Assembly (NCBI RefSeq): GCF_932526225.1
Contig: NC_064035.1
Coordinates: 21,503,969 to 21,567,968 of the forward strand
Direction of reading: 5' to 3'
Length of the DNA: 64,000 nt
From: Nematostella vectensis
Lineage: Eukaryota > Cnidaria > Anthozoa > Actiniaria > Edwardsiidae
The notes below the pieces were generated by a model. That model had not been told where the DNA came from, searched no databases, and saw only the letters and a list, made by a program, of their open reading frames with translations. Of the stretch, positions 45,098 to 59,391 are shown in pieces (position 1 is the first letter of the stretch; the number at the start of each line of letters is the position of its first letter). Made by a program: the position numbers and the translations under genes.

Positions 45098-48000
45098 CTA
45101 GAAGAAAGCTAAATACTTAGAGGAAGTGTTCCGTGTTTCGTGTATTCGCAAAATTTCGATGGAAACACTCGGTCAGGAGGTCTGGAACTGACTGGCTTTC
45201 AGTGATCGTGACGTCATTTTTGTGGGTAGATAGCATCAAAAAATTGACATCAAAATATAATGCCCAAGTCTGTGGTGTGGGCTAATTTGGGTTGACTTTG
45301 TTCTTTTTAATATAGGTTATTTTTGCCTAAATGTAATCACGGGACCAGGTACAGCACATGCTATCTGAGGCAGCACGCAAAAGAACACGGATGGGTGGAT
45401 GGGGCCGGGGGGGCAAATAATCAGCAATACATCTGATCAGGAAATCATCAGTATTTCTGATCAAATTGAATCGCCAAATAAAGCATCAGAGGATTAGTAG
45501 ATGTTGGTAATGTTTCGAACCAAACGAAACTCTGAATTAACGATCTCCGACTTTCTTCTCCCTTTACTCGAATCAGCTCTCTATCTCTCCACAATCTGTC
45601 TTCCAATCCCTCACGAGTTCCCCCCGTGCCTGGTACAATGATACCCGATCCTATTACTAATTACATATTATATAATTGGTGATCATAAACTAATAATTTT
45701 AACAACTTCCGGTACACAGAAACGGAACTTCTGGAACCTAGACAAAGTCCTACTCCCGGTCCTTGTTTGGGAGACTGGGACGAGAGGTATCCGCACTAGG
45801 GAGGGGAGGGACATATTGTAATGCCGATAGCGAAGTCCACCATTTTCACCGTCAAAATAGGACAACATCTATTGTAAATATCCGAGTGTAAAGTACAGAA
45901 TGATTACACTGCAAGGATAAATGCCTTAACACTATCGAAAAATAAAGCTGTACACCAGGATGCCATGAGGACGGCAATTCATTTTCAGGAAATCGACTAG
46001 ATTGGTCTGTTTCAAATACGGTAAGGCCGCCACCAAGAATGCTCGCTCATGTAGCAGACCATGTCTGGTTTATTTACCAGCTCTTTGCGATATCCTCTTG
46101 TCATTTAGTGTGGAGCTTATTCGTAAGCTATCTTTAGAAGTTTTATCGCTGTGTGACGCTCTAGCTGACTTTTTATATCTCACAGCCAAACGTTTCTACT
46201 TGGATCGGAAGGGTCGATTGACACGGGTTTCGCGTGGACAGCCGTTCAACTTTCGGCATTTCCACTGCACAAATGGCTCTGTTATTCACTTAGTACAAAT
46301 ACCATCAATATGGGTATGTATTCCTTACATTAGCTCTTCGATCCAAAGACCTTGCGTTTTGTGACTAAAAAATAAGCTACATTCTTTTGTATTTATCGTT
46401 ATATGCGCAACAGCTTTCCAAAATAATATCATTGTAATTTATCAAGTGAGACATACATAAGGTCTTATGCATACAGAAACACTTTACAAATACAACCATC
46501 CCAGGCAATTGCCTTTAATTTTTCTCCCCAAAAGTATGATAGGACAGGCCTTGGATATTTTCTTTGCTATTAATCATCCGATTTTACTGTTGTTATTGTC
46601 ATGATAAGAGAATGCTTTTGGGGTAAAGATGTCTAGTCGGAAAGACATGCTTCAACAGATCCTTGTTTCGAACAAATAAAAAAACATATATTCTTAGGCA
46701 AATAAAGATACACTGCAACAGATTTAAAAACTGTGTGTTTTTAGTTACTTTGAATACATTTTTGAATTGAAGCATTCTCATTCATTTGGATAACCGAATA
46801 CGTTCAATGGAGAAGTCGAAACATGATCTCCCGTTTTCTAGAAATAGAATCTCGCATTAGTACAGCAAACACAAGCATTCTATTTTCATCCTTCCTTCTG
46901 GGTATCTCACGGGTTTTTTGTGTGTAAGCACATAATTAGTTTATTTGTTATCTTTTCCGAAGACTTAATATTTTTTTTAAGGAACCAATCGTTTTGTTAT
47001 TATTATCATTTCCCATGCTTACCCCTTTCACAAAATAAGTTTTTATTTTATAATCCATAATTTACTACACTTTTACATGTTATGGCAACCAAAAAAACAC
47101 AACTAAATATCAAAAGATAACAGTTACCATATTTAGGCAAAAATGCAATATACAGGAATAGAAATAAACAGGATGATTTTATAACATGGTTGATTGTCTT
47201 TTTATGGTTAAAACGGTTTTATTTCACCTCTTTTTCGTTTCTTTTCACCATAGCATTGTGTGGTTGCTTTTGATGAAAAAATTGGTTACACCGGCTTTAT
47301 GTGGGCCAAGTGAAAATTCTAACAATATTTTTGCATCTTTAAATTCCTTTTTACATAACCTTTATTCTAGCAAAGAAAAATGTTTTGATTTTTATTATCT
47401 TCTCGAGATAATAAGAAAAGAAAAAAACAAATTTTCCTTGAAGACTTTGTGTAAGCATGAAGGTGTTTTAGTACTTTATCACTTTAACCCTTTGTTCCCT
47501 ACATCCAGGACCCTAGGTTCTAGTTAATTAGCATACCGTTTTTACCCTGAAGGCAAGACTTCGAATGTCTCATATTCAGTTCCTTCGTCCTTTATCAGCT
47601 TCCTAAAATATTTCATTGATGTATAATCGAATGGGGCGGAAGTTTGCAAGGGGCCTTCTCAAGCGTAGAACGAGGGGGAAGGCTTCTATACTGTATGCAA
47701 GATCTCGCTAAAAGCAAAAGGGGTACTCTTCAAGGCTTGTCTTACATGTTCTTTGCCCTCACAACCCAGTTCAAGGTTATCAGTGAAGAATGCGTCTTTG
47801 TATCCAAAATCAGTACATTGAGACAAAATGTTTAAATACCATTTGGCATTATCTAGTACATGTCAAACGATTGCGACAAAACATGCCCTATTTGGTACAG
47901 ATCTCGGCAGCGCTTTCCTGATTTTGCCTGAGCGCGGCTTTTCCCTGTCTTCCCCCTATCTAAAAGAATTCTTGCTTGTCACTTGTTTTTCTTATGACGA

Positions 48001-48516
48001 AATTTAAAACTCCCCGTAATTACTCGTTTTTCGCCTCTTATTGGTCGGTCTGTTTATCTAGAGCTGATAGTATGATCACCTCATCAATGACATATAACAT
48101 GAGTATATTCGATTAAATCTGACGCACGTATCAAAATTTTTCCTCGATGGTTTTTTGGTGTCCTGTGGGCTGAAGGCACCCCGTAACCATAAAGCCTTAG
48201 ACATTACAAGTGTGCATGTTGATCAAGTAATTGAATAACAGCCAGACTTTTCTAGAAATTGTAAATGTATCCAAGGAAGGTAGAATGCTCCCCTAGCATT
48301 TTCCTAAGCATTGACATGTCCATTTTTCATGGGTAAAGAGTTTTTTCTTCAACATTTTCTATAGGAGTTAGACCAGTCTTTAGTTTTTTAATGTGTTTTT
48401 TTGTTATTATCTTGAATAATTCCTAGAAATTAATAAGGAAGCAACTCAGGTGCGAAATTAAACATAAACCATTTACACCCATCGTGGCTAAATCTAGTAC
48501 CCATTTAAATTTTTAG
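45098..48516. promoter_or_regulatory. Upstream region shared by divergent NKCC and MAP3K2/3 genes
   Basis: Contains the NKCC 5' flank and presumably the MAP3K2/3 promoter and first exon, which I could not identify. A 120-codon plus-strand frame at 46002-46364 has no recognised similarity. Confidence 0.4.
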
Positions 48517-51500
48517 ATGATGAAATGGAAAGTGAGAGTTCAACAACCAGAACCCAGGATATCAACAATGGTTTTGTTACACCCCCACCTAAGGTAGTGT
48601 AGACAAGATACACCCCTATGTGTTACACCCCCACCTAAGGTAGTGTAGACATGATCCACCCCTATGTGTTACACCCCCACCTAAGGTAGTGTAGACATGA
48701 TCCATCCCTATGTGTTGCACCCCCACCTAAGGTAGTGTATCATGATACACCGCTATGTGTTACACCACCACCTAAGGTAGTGTACACATGATCCACCCCT
48801 ATGTGTTACACCACCACCTAAGGTAGTGTACACATGATCCATCCCTATGTGTTACACCCCCACCTAAGGTAGCGTTGACATAATACACCCTATGTGTTAT
48901 ACCCCTACCTAAGGTAGTGTACACATTATACACCCCTATGTGCTACACCTCCACCTAAGGTAGTGTACACATGATCCATCCCTATGTGTTACACCACCAA
49001 CTAAGGTAGTGTACACATGATCCACCCCTATGTGTTACACCCCCACCTAAGGTAGTGTAGACATGATACAACCCTATGTGTTACACCCCCACCTAAGGTA
49101 GTGTTGACATGATCCACCCCTATGTGTTACACCCCCACCTAAGGTAGTGTGAACATGATCCATCCCTATGTGTTACACCACCAACTAAGGTAGTGTACAC
49201 ATGATCCACCCCTATGTGTTACACCCCCACCTATGGTAGTGTAGACATGATCCACCCCTATGTTACACCCTCACCTAAGGTAGTGTTGACATGATCCACC
49301 CCTATGTGTTACACCCCCACCTAAGTTAGTGTAAACATGATCCACCCCTATGTGTTACACCCCCACCTAAGGTAGTGTGAACATGATCCATCCCTATGTG
49401 TTACACCCCCACCTAAGGTAGTGTATCATGATACACCCCTATGTGTTACACCACCACCTAAGGTAGTGTATCATGATACACCCTATGTGTTTCACCACCA
49501 CCTAAGGTAGTGTAGACATGATACACCCCTATGTGTTACACCTCCACCTAAGATAGTGTAGTCATGATACACCCCTATGTGTTACACCACTGCCTAAGGT
49601 AGTGTACACATGATCCACCCCTATGTGTTACACCACCACCTAAGGTAGTGTACATATGATCCACCCCTATGTGTTACACCCCCACCTAAGGTAGTGTAGA
49701 CAAGATACACCCCTATGTGTTACACCCCCACCTAAGGTAGCGTTGACATAATACGCCCTATGTGTTATACCCCTACCTAAGGTAGTGTACACATTATACA
49801 CCCCTATGTGCTACACCTCCACCTAAGGTAGTGTACACATGATCCATCCCTATGTGTTACACCACCAACTAAGGTAGTGTACACATGATCCACCCCTATG
49901 TGTTACACCCCCACCTAAGGTAGTGTAGACATGATACAACCCTATGTGTTACACCCCCACCTAAGTTAGTGTAAACATGATCCACCCCTATGTGTTACAC
50001 CCCCACCTAAGGTAGTGTGAACATGATCCATCCCTATGTGTTACACCCCCACCTAAGGTAGTGTATCATGATACACCCCTATGTGTTACACCACCACCTA
50101 AGGTAGTGTTGACATGATCCACCCCTATGTGTTACACCCCCACCTAAGTTAGTGTAAACATGATCCACCCCTATGTGTTACACCCCCACCTAAGGTAGTG
50201 TGAACATGATCCATCCCTATGTGTTACACCCCCACCTAAGGTAGTGTATCATGATACACCCCTATGTGTTACACCACCACCTAAGGTAGTGTAGACATGA
50301 TACACCCCTATTTATTACACCACCATATAAGGTAGTGTAGACAAGATACACCCCTATGTGTTACACCACTGCCAAAGGTAGTGTAGACATGATCCACCCC
50401 TATGTGTTACACCACCACCTAAGGTAGTGTACACATGATCCACCCCTATGTGTTACACCCCCACCTAAGGTAGTGTAGACAAGATACACCCCTATGTGTT
50501 ACACCCCCACCTAAGGTAGTGTAGACAAGATCCACCCCTATGTGTTACACCACCACCTAAGGTAGTGTACACATGATACACCCCTATGTGTTACACCACC
50601 ACCTAAGGTAGTGTACATATGATCCACCTCTGTGTTACACCACCACCTAAGGTAGTGTATCATGATACACCCCTATGTGTTACATCACCACCTAAGGTAG
50701 TGTATCATGATACACCCTATGTGTTTCACCACCACCTAAGGTAGTGTAGACATGATACACCCCTATGTGTTACACCTCCACCTAAGATAGTGTAGTCATG
50801 ATACACCCCTATGTGTTACACCACTGCCTAAGGTAGTGTACACATGATCCACCCCTATGTGTTACACCACCACCTAAGGTAGTGTACATATGATCCACCT
50901 CTGTGTTACACCACCACCTAAGGTAGTGTAGACATGATCCACCCCTATGTGTTTCACCACCACCTAAGGTAGTGTAGACATGATACACCCCTATGTGTTA
51001 CACCTCCACCTAAGATAGTGTAGTCATGATACACCCCTATGTGTTACACCACTGCCTAAGGTAGTGTACACATGATCCACCCCTATGTGTTACACCACCA
51101 CCTAAGGTAGTGTACACATGATCCACCCCTATGTGTTACACCCCCACCTAAGTTAGTGTGGACATGATACACCTCTGTGTTACACCACCACCTAAGGTAG
51201 TGTAGACATGATCCACCCCTATGTGTTTCACCACCACCTAAGGTAGTGTAGACATGATACACCCCTATGTGTTACACCTCCACCTAAGATAGTGTAGTCA
51301 TGATACACCCCTATGTGTTACACCACTGCCTAAGGTAGTGTGCACATGATCCACCCCTATGTGTTACACCACCACCTAAGGTAGTGTACACATGATCCAC
51401 CCCTATGTGTTACACCCCCACCTAAGGTAGTGTACACATGATCCACCCCTATGTGTTACACCCCCACCTAAGGTAGTGTAGACATGATCCACCCCTATGT

Positions 51501-54500
51501 GTTACACCCCCACCTAAGGTAGTGTAGACATGATCCATCCCTATGTGTTACACCACCACCTAAGGTATTGTAGACATGATCCACCCGTATGTGTTACACC
51601 CCACCTTAGGTAGCGTAGACATGATCCACCCCTATGTATTACACCCCCACCTAAGGTAGTGTAGACAAAATACACCCCTATGTGTTACACCACCACCTAA
51701 GGTATTGTAGACATGATCCACCCCTTTGTGTTACACCCCCACCTAAGGTAGTGTAGTCATGATACACCCCTATGTGTTTCACCACCACCTAAGGTAGTGT
51801 AGACAAGATACACCCCTTTGTGTTACACCCCCACCTAAGGTAGTGAACACATGATCCACCCCTACCTAAGGTAGTGTAGACATGATCCACCCCTATGTGT
51901 TACACCACCACCTAAGGTAGTGTAGACAAGATACACCCCTATGTGTTACACCACCACCTAAGGTAGTGTTGACATGATACACCCCTTTGTGTTACACCCC
52001 CACCTAAGGTAGTGTAGTCATGATACACCCCTATGTGTTACACCCCCACCTAAGGTAGTGTTGACATGATCCACCCCTAAGTGTTACACCCCCACCTAAG
52101 GTAGTGTTGACATGATACACCCTTATGTGTTACACCACCACCTAAGGTAGTGTAGACATGATACACCCCTATGTGTTACACCACCACCTAAGGTAGTGAG
52201 ACAAGATACACCCCTTTGTGTTACACCACCACCTAAGGTAGCGTAGACATGATCCACCCCTATGTGTTACACCACCACCTAAGGTAGCATAGACATGATC
52301 CACCCCTATGTGTTACACCCCCACCTAAGGTAGTGTACACATGATCCACCCCTATGTGTTACACCACCACCTAAGGTAGCGTAGACATGATCCACCCCTA
52401 TGTGTTACACCCCTACCTAAGGTAGTGTACACATGATCCACCCCTATGTGTTACACCTCCAGCTAAGGTAGCGTTGACATGATACACCCCTATGTGTTAT
52501 ACCCCCACCTAAGGTAGTGTACACATTATACACCCCTATGTGTTGCACCCCCACCTAAGGTAGCGTTGACATGATACACCCTATGTGTTATACCCCCACC
52601 TAAGGTAGTGTACACATTATACACCCCTATGTGTTACACCTCCACGTAAGGTAGTGTACACATGATCCATCCCTGTGTTACACCCCCACCTAAGGTAGTG
52701 TACACATGATCCACCCCTATGTGTTACACCCCCACCTAAGTTAGTGTGGACATGATACACCCCTATGTGTTACACCCCCACCTAAGGTAGTGTACACATG
52801 ATCCACCCCTATGTGTTACACCCCCACCTAAGGTAGTGTAGACATGATCCACCCCTATGTGTTACACCCCCACCTAAGGTAGTGTAGACAAGATACACCC
52901 CTATGTGTTACACCACCACCTAAGGTATTGTAGACATGATCCACCCGTATGTGTTACACCCCACCTTAGGTAGCGTAGACATGATCCACCCCTATGTGTT
53001 ACACCCCCACCTAAGGTAGTGAACACATGATCCACCCCTACCTAAGGTAGTGAAGTCATGATACACCCCTATGTGTTACACCACCACCTAAGGTAGTGTG
53101 AACATGGTTTACATCCCTACCTAAGGTAGAGTAGTCTTGAGACACCCATATGTGTTACACCCACCACCTGAGGTAGCGTAGATGTGACACATGCCCACGT
53201 GTCACTTTATTTTCCCAAAGTTTTAAAAAATGCAAAATTATCTAAATTAAAGTGATGTGAAAATTATGTGTAATACTTTAAGGTATGGGGTCTATTATAC
53301 AGTATGGGATCTATCAGGTTTGAACATCAGTTTGAATTGCAGGCTCTGACTTTAGGCATTATCTAGTACTTTTGTTGTTATTTGTAATTGAATTACCTTT
53401 CAGATCCATTAATTTTTTTATCTTTTTATACAGAATGACATCAGAGTCAAATTTGAATTTCAAAATGAAAGAAGGTAAAGCTGACTAATTTTAATGTTAT
53501 CTCAAAACATACATCATAATAATAAAAGAAACACCAGATATTACACCTTCTGAATAATATCTATTCCTGGGCCTTCCTCCACTCAGCAGACTACACATAC
53601 ACTTCACTGTATATGCATCTGTTACCAGAATGATGTTACCAGACATGAATGATGATTTTTACATGTGCTATCTATCAAATATTCTGAGTAAGGATGTCCT
53701 GGTACTTTCTAAGAAAGTCATTGTACTGATGTTCAATTCTAGGATAATTCCAGTAACAAGACCTGTCATCCTATCAGAGCTGTTGCAGAGAGTAAAGACT
53801 GCTTATGGACAAGAATTGTGCATGAACTACATAAATGAAGGGGCAAGTAAAATTCTGTAGACTTTTATGCAGATTTAAGCGTTTGGTGATGGTCATAAGG
53901 GAGCTGTCTCTGGACTGGAAGTCACACCTGATAGTCCTTGATAAACACATTGCCTACACCTACCCAGGCATGCAACTAAAGGCTGGATCAAGGCATTTTT
54001 CAAATAATTAGGCCTTTAAAATACACACTTTCTCTGTTGTACTGAGAAATTGAAATGAAAGGATGTATAGAGAAAACCATTAAGAGAAAGAATTAAAGAA
54101 AGTTTTTTTTTCACTTTTTAACTTCACTGAGTCAGGAAAAAACATTTATTACTTAATGATTAGGCATTTTAAAGTGCATGCCAGCAGTGCATAACTTGAA
54201 AGTGAGCTGTCAACACCTTAATTACCTTAGGGATAACTAGGCGGGTTAACAATCCAGCTTTACTCCATTTGCAAATAAATTTAGAAATTAAACCCAAATC
54301 TAATTGTGGTGAGAGTTCAGGCATACACCCTGTTTGAGGCTAATAATGATAATGCTGTCTTGTTGTTTATCTCATGGTTATGGGGAATAAAAAAAAATCA
54401 TGATGAAGATGAATTTCACATTTTCTTTCCAGATCACTATTCCAATTTTGACCCAGTCAGATCTAGAGAAAGGGATAGAGATTCTGGATCGCAGCCCTCA

Positions 54501-57500
54501 CCTAACAAGCCTTAGAATCTTTCTGTCGGTACCTAATGGAGTTGTGCTAAAAAAGCCTACCCTGTCACAGCATTCCCGACGTATGATGGTAGAAGCACTG
54601 GTTCCTCCCAACCCAAAAATGGGTTCTCTGTTTGGTAGAAGTCTTGGGGTATGTATTGAATCTGTTTTCTTTTCACTAGGAAATTTTGGTCTCTTGCTTG
54701 TGATATTGAGATTTGATAGGGGGGGAAGACATTTAGAAGCCTTTAATAAGCAACACATTTCTTTGGGATTGGTGGCTTGATGGAGATTTAGCATTTTCTA
54801 AAGGGTTTTACTCAGATTAAATAAAAGCAGACATACGGTACCTACTCATAATAAGTTAAGAAACTTAACATAATAAGCCAATAAGAAACTTGCTAGCCCC
54901 CTAAATGCTAGCCACCTTCTTGTGGATGCTTTCTTAGAAACCTTGTTGTGTTCTTTTATCGTATTGTTTTAGCAGCGAAAGTATCGAGAAAAACCAACAG
55001 GCTACATGTATGGACTGGTGTCAAGGTAAAGTACCTTACTGTGTGTATAATCTTTTCTAAGATCCTGAATGTGTACCAAGTGGATATTCCAGATCTCCTG
55101 AAATTACCATATTGAATGCACTGTATACCAGTTCTCATTGGATAACCTAAATAAGTGTAGGCAGCTTTGTCTGCTAGCTTCTGAATAATAAAAGTAGTTT
55201 TCCTACAATGTTATTGCTGATGAAAATATTTTTTTAAGGTCACAATCTACCCCTGATGAAATAGCCAACATGGTTGAAGACACGCCCAATGTACCAAGGT
55301 TATCTCGTTACCACCCTATCCAGTACATGTCAACAAGTGACATTCATGACAGAGGGAGAGATTCCCCTCCACCTGGATTCCACCCAGAGCCAGAGTACAT
55401 GCCGAGACGACCTCATCACTTTATAAGGGTATAGATGACTTAAAATACTGTACGACTGCCAAGTTGCTATTAAACCATGAATGTGATGTGTTTTTATGCT
55501 ATTAAACCATGCATGTGATATGTTTTTATGCTATTAAACCATGCATGTGATGTGTTTTTATGCTATTAAACCATGCATGTGATGTGTTTTTATGCTATTA
55601 AACCATGCATGTGATGTGTTTTTATGCTATTAAACCATGCATGTGATGTGTTTTTATGCTATTAAACCATGCATGTGATGTGTTTTTATGCTATTAAACC
55701 ATGCATGTGATGTGTTTTTATGCTATTAAACCATGCATGTGATGTGTTTTTTTATGTTATTAAACCATGCATGTGATGTGTTTTTATGCTATTAAACCAT
55801 GCATGTGATGTGTTTTTTTTATGTTATTAAACCATGCATGTGATGTGTTTTTTTATGTTATTAAACCATGCATGTGATGTGTTTTCATGCTATTAAACCA
55901 TGCATGTGATGTGTTTTTATGCTATTAAACCATGCATGTGATGTGTTTTTTTATGCTATTAAACCATGCATGTGATGTGTTTTTTTATGTTATTAAACAC
56001 GTATGTGACGTGTTTTGCAGAGTGAAGGAGAGTTTATTCCAGAGACGCAAACATCATCAAATGAGGTACAAGTGTTGGTTACATGTTAAATGATCATGCT
56101 AGAAGCCTCGAAAACAATTGAAAGCAGCAAAACAACTTGTCTTTGAGCTTGTGTAGAGTGAAGTGTCTAATGCTCAAAAGTGAAACTGTTATCCGAGGGT
56201 TTCAGCATGAAATAAGCCGAGTACATTGCAAATTCACACACATCTCACTGTAACTGAGATTATTTACTTCAAACGAACTTGCTTTTTTTCAGATTCTCAG
56301 AGCACAAAAGTAAATTTAACGTGATATTTTGCACCTCACTCTGGAACCAAGTAAAGTCTTATTCTGTGTTTTACTTACAACCACAGCTAAATTTATCTTT
56401 TAATAATATTAGAAATTTTTGGCCTTTGGCGAACATGCTACAAAAAACACAAATGTCATTTATCATAGCAATCTTTTGTCTGAATTGTGTTTTTCTTGTG
56501 CAGATGGTGCGAGGCCAGTTTATGGCATATGACCCCCTCTCTCATCGAGAGGTAAGATATATAAAATATATCACTACAAATAAAATATTATAAATTACCT
56601 TTTCCCTCAGCAAATGCACAGTTTGTTTGACATATAGTTCAGTGTCCTATTCAGTCAAAAGTCTTGATTTAATGGTCAATGGTGAAAAAAAACTCAACAT
56701 CTTGTTAATTTTCTTTTGTTATTTAGGTACGAGTCTTCTCTAGCCCGAGCTCTGATGGCTCACTCACTGGATCCTCTTCTTCGCTTAACGGCACATTCTC
56801 AGTAGAAAGGTAAAATAAGAGTACGCATCATTTAGGGTCTGTGATGACTAGGGAAAATTAGCAATGCCAGGGAGGTCTGGCGGTGGTGAGAAATATTAAG
56901 GGAGGTGGGCGGTGGTGAGAGTTGTCAATGAGGTCTTGCGGTGTAAGAGAAGTCGAGGGATGTGATGTTAAGGAGGTCTTGCAGTGGAGAAAGATGTTAA
57001 GGGAGGTCTGACGATGGTTAGAGTTGTTAAGGGAAATCTAGCGGTGGTGAGAGATGTTAAGGGAGGTCTGGCGGTGGTGTGCGATGTCAGAGAGGTCTGG
57101 CGGTGGTGAGAGATGTCAGCGAGGTCTGGCGATGGTAAGAGATGTTATGAGAGGTGTGGCGGTGGTAAGGGATGTCAGGGAGGTCTGGCGGTGGTGAGAG
57201 ATGTTAAGGGAGGTTTGGCGATGGTGAGAGATGTTAAGGGAGGTTTGGCGATGGTGAGAGATGTTAAGGGAGGTTTGGCGATGGTGAGAGATGTTAAGGG
57301 AGGTTTGGCCGTGGTGAGAGATGCCAGGGATTTCTGGCGGTGGTGAGAGATGTTAAGGGAGGTTTGGCGATGGTGAAAGATGTTAAGGGAGGTTTGGCGG
57401 TGGTGAGACATGTTAAGGGAGGTTTGGCGGTGATGAGAGCTGTCAGGGATTTCTGTTGTGGTGAGAGATCCTAGGGAGGTTTCGCGGTGGTGAGAGAGGA

Positions 57501-59199
57501 TAAGAGATGCTTAGTGGTACATTCTATAATACTGTTTTTGTCTAATTTGTACCACTATCTTTTTTTTAATCAGTGCTGGTGATATGTACCCGTTCACACG
57601 TCGTCTATCTCGTCGGACACACTCTAACAGTTCCCTGTCATTAGGCATGTTTTCTTCAGGTAGGTTACCCCTCCCCCTAGAACACTTTTTGGCCGCAGTT
57701 CGACTAATGTTTTTATCTTTTTTCCTATTGGGACTCTTTATTGATGTTTGCAGAAGAGGATATTGTAGATTCAAAGGCAGATACATTCCCTCGAAGACGA
57801 CAGACATTTAGTGGATCTATACCGGACATTAGTGATGGTAAGTAAAATGTAGGTTAGAACATGGCATTCAGGGGACAGCGCTAATGGTTTGTTTTACCCA
57901 GGTCACCAAACATTCCCACGTCAAACCCTGACGTCGCGCAAACCTATTCCTCTCTCAATGCGTTCAGACATGTCGTCACAGCACAGTCTGGCGAGTAGTA
58001 GTAGCAGCAGTAGTGGTCTACTCATTGATATAGAGTCCTCGTACAGAGGGATACACCGCGAGTCCGAATCTGGCATCGCCATCTCCCCACCAAGTAAGAT
58101 CCCTTTATTAAAACATGTGCAATGGCACACCACACAACGGCCATTCGGTATGATATATTTCTCAACCAAATGCTCCAAACAAAAGATGTACGATAGTACA
58201 TCGAATCTTCTACAAAACTACCATTTGTGGAGTTATTTGAAAGATATTGAGATGAAATGGTTAAAAAAATAAGACTGTTCAAAGGGTCTTCATTTTCATT
58301 TTACGACTATTCTAAAAAATGCATATTGAATGCTTTATTATTGATATTTGGTCAGAGCACTGAGAGGACAAAGACGACAAGAAGGATTTAGCGATTATTC
58401 CATCTTAAGTGAGATTCAACAAGTTTAGTAAACTAGTTTAATTCAACTAGTTTAGTAAACTTTGATAGCTGCAATGGCACCATGTTCGGGAAGTAATGCC
58501 AATAAAAGGCTTCAAAATTGCAAAATCATTCGAATTATCAATAAGTGGCTACTTTAAAATGCAAGCAGGATATACGTTTTATATTTTTATAAGGTTATAT
58601 TTACATCAGGGAGTAGCCATCTACCAAGAGAAAAAGCACTTTATTTCCACGTCTAATAAAGTTGCAAGGTAAAGACGCCGCATGTAGCCAAAATTGTTTT
58701 CTCTCACTCAAATTCACGTGAGCTCTCGCAATTCTCCTTATTTAGTGATCATTTCGCGCTAACTCGAGCTTTATCCGTCAAGGGACTGGGCAAGTAGGTG
58801 TTTTATATATGTTTGGTATATTCAAAGGGCTGTAAACAAATCGGGGATTATGGGAAATCGAGGATTTTTGGTAATAAAGATTTTTCTATCATAGGAGATA
58901 TTAGATATCGATGAATGAACCTTTTTGGAGGATATTGCTTTTATTCCTTCAGTGGGCATGTCGTCTGCAAAAAGACTTTGATTAGGCAGCTCAGGAGTGT
59001 GAACTGGATTTGTTTAGAGGGGGGGGGGGCTTCTTGAAGGCGAATGTGCAGACCCCCTTTCCTCGCCCTAGCAGCTATCTATTCAGATCACGATTACAGA
59101 ATATGAATTTGTCAGTATATAACTATAAGTCATATGTATTAATATCGTATTGTATAATATTGTGGCTTTGAATTGCGCTCATGCTCAGCTTTTGTTGCA

Positions 59200-59246
<47 letters not shown>

Positions 59247-59355
59247 GATAATGATAATGATAATGATAATGATAATGATAATGATAATGATAATGATAAT
59301 GATAATGATAATGATAATGATAATGATAATGATAATGATAATGATAATGATAATG

Positions 59356-59391
<36 letters not shown>

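Noticed and set aside
46002-46364. 120-codon plus-strand frame as a possible first MAP3K2/3 exon
   Set aside because: No resemblance to the N-terminus of the family and no donor in a phase that suits the exon at 48517.
48574-53190. CRISPR-like array (also 30096-31185 and 62530-63838)
   Set aside because: Units are head-to-tail without unique spacers, and the context is animal introns.
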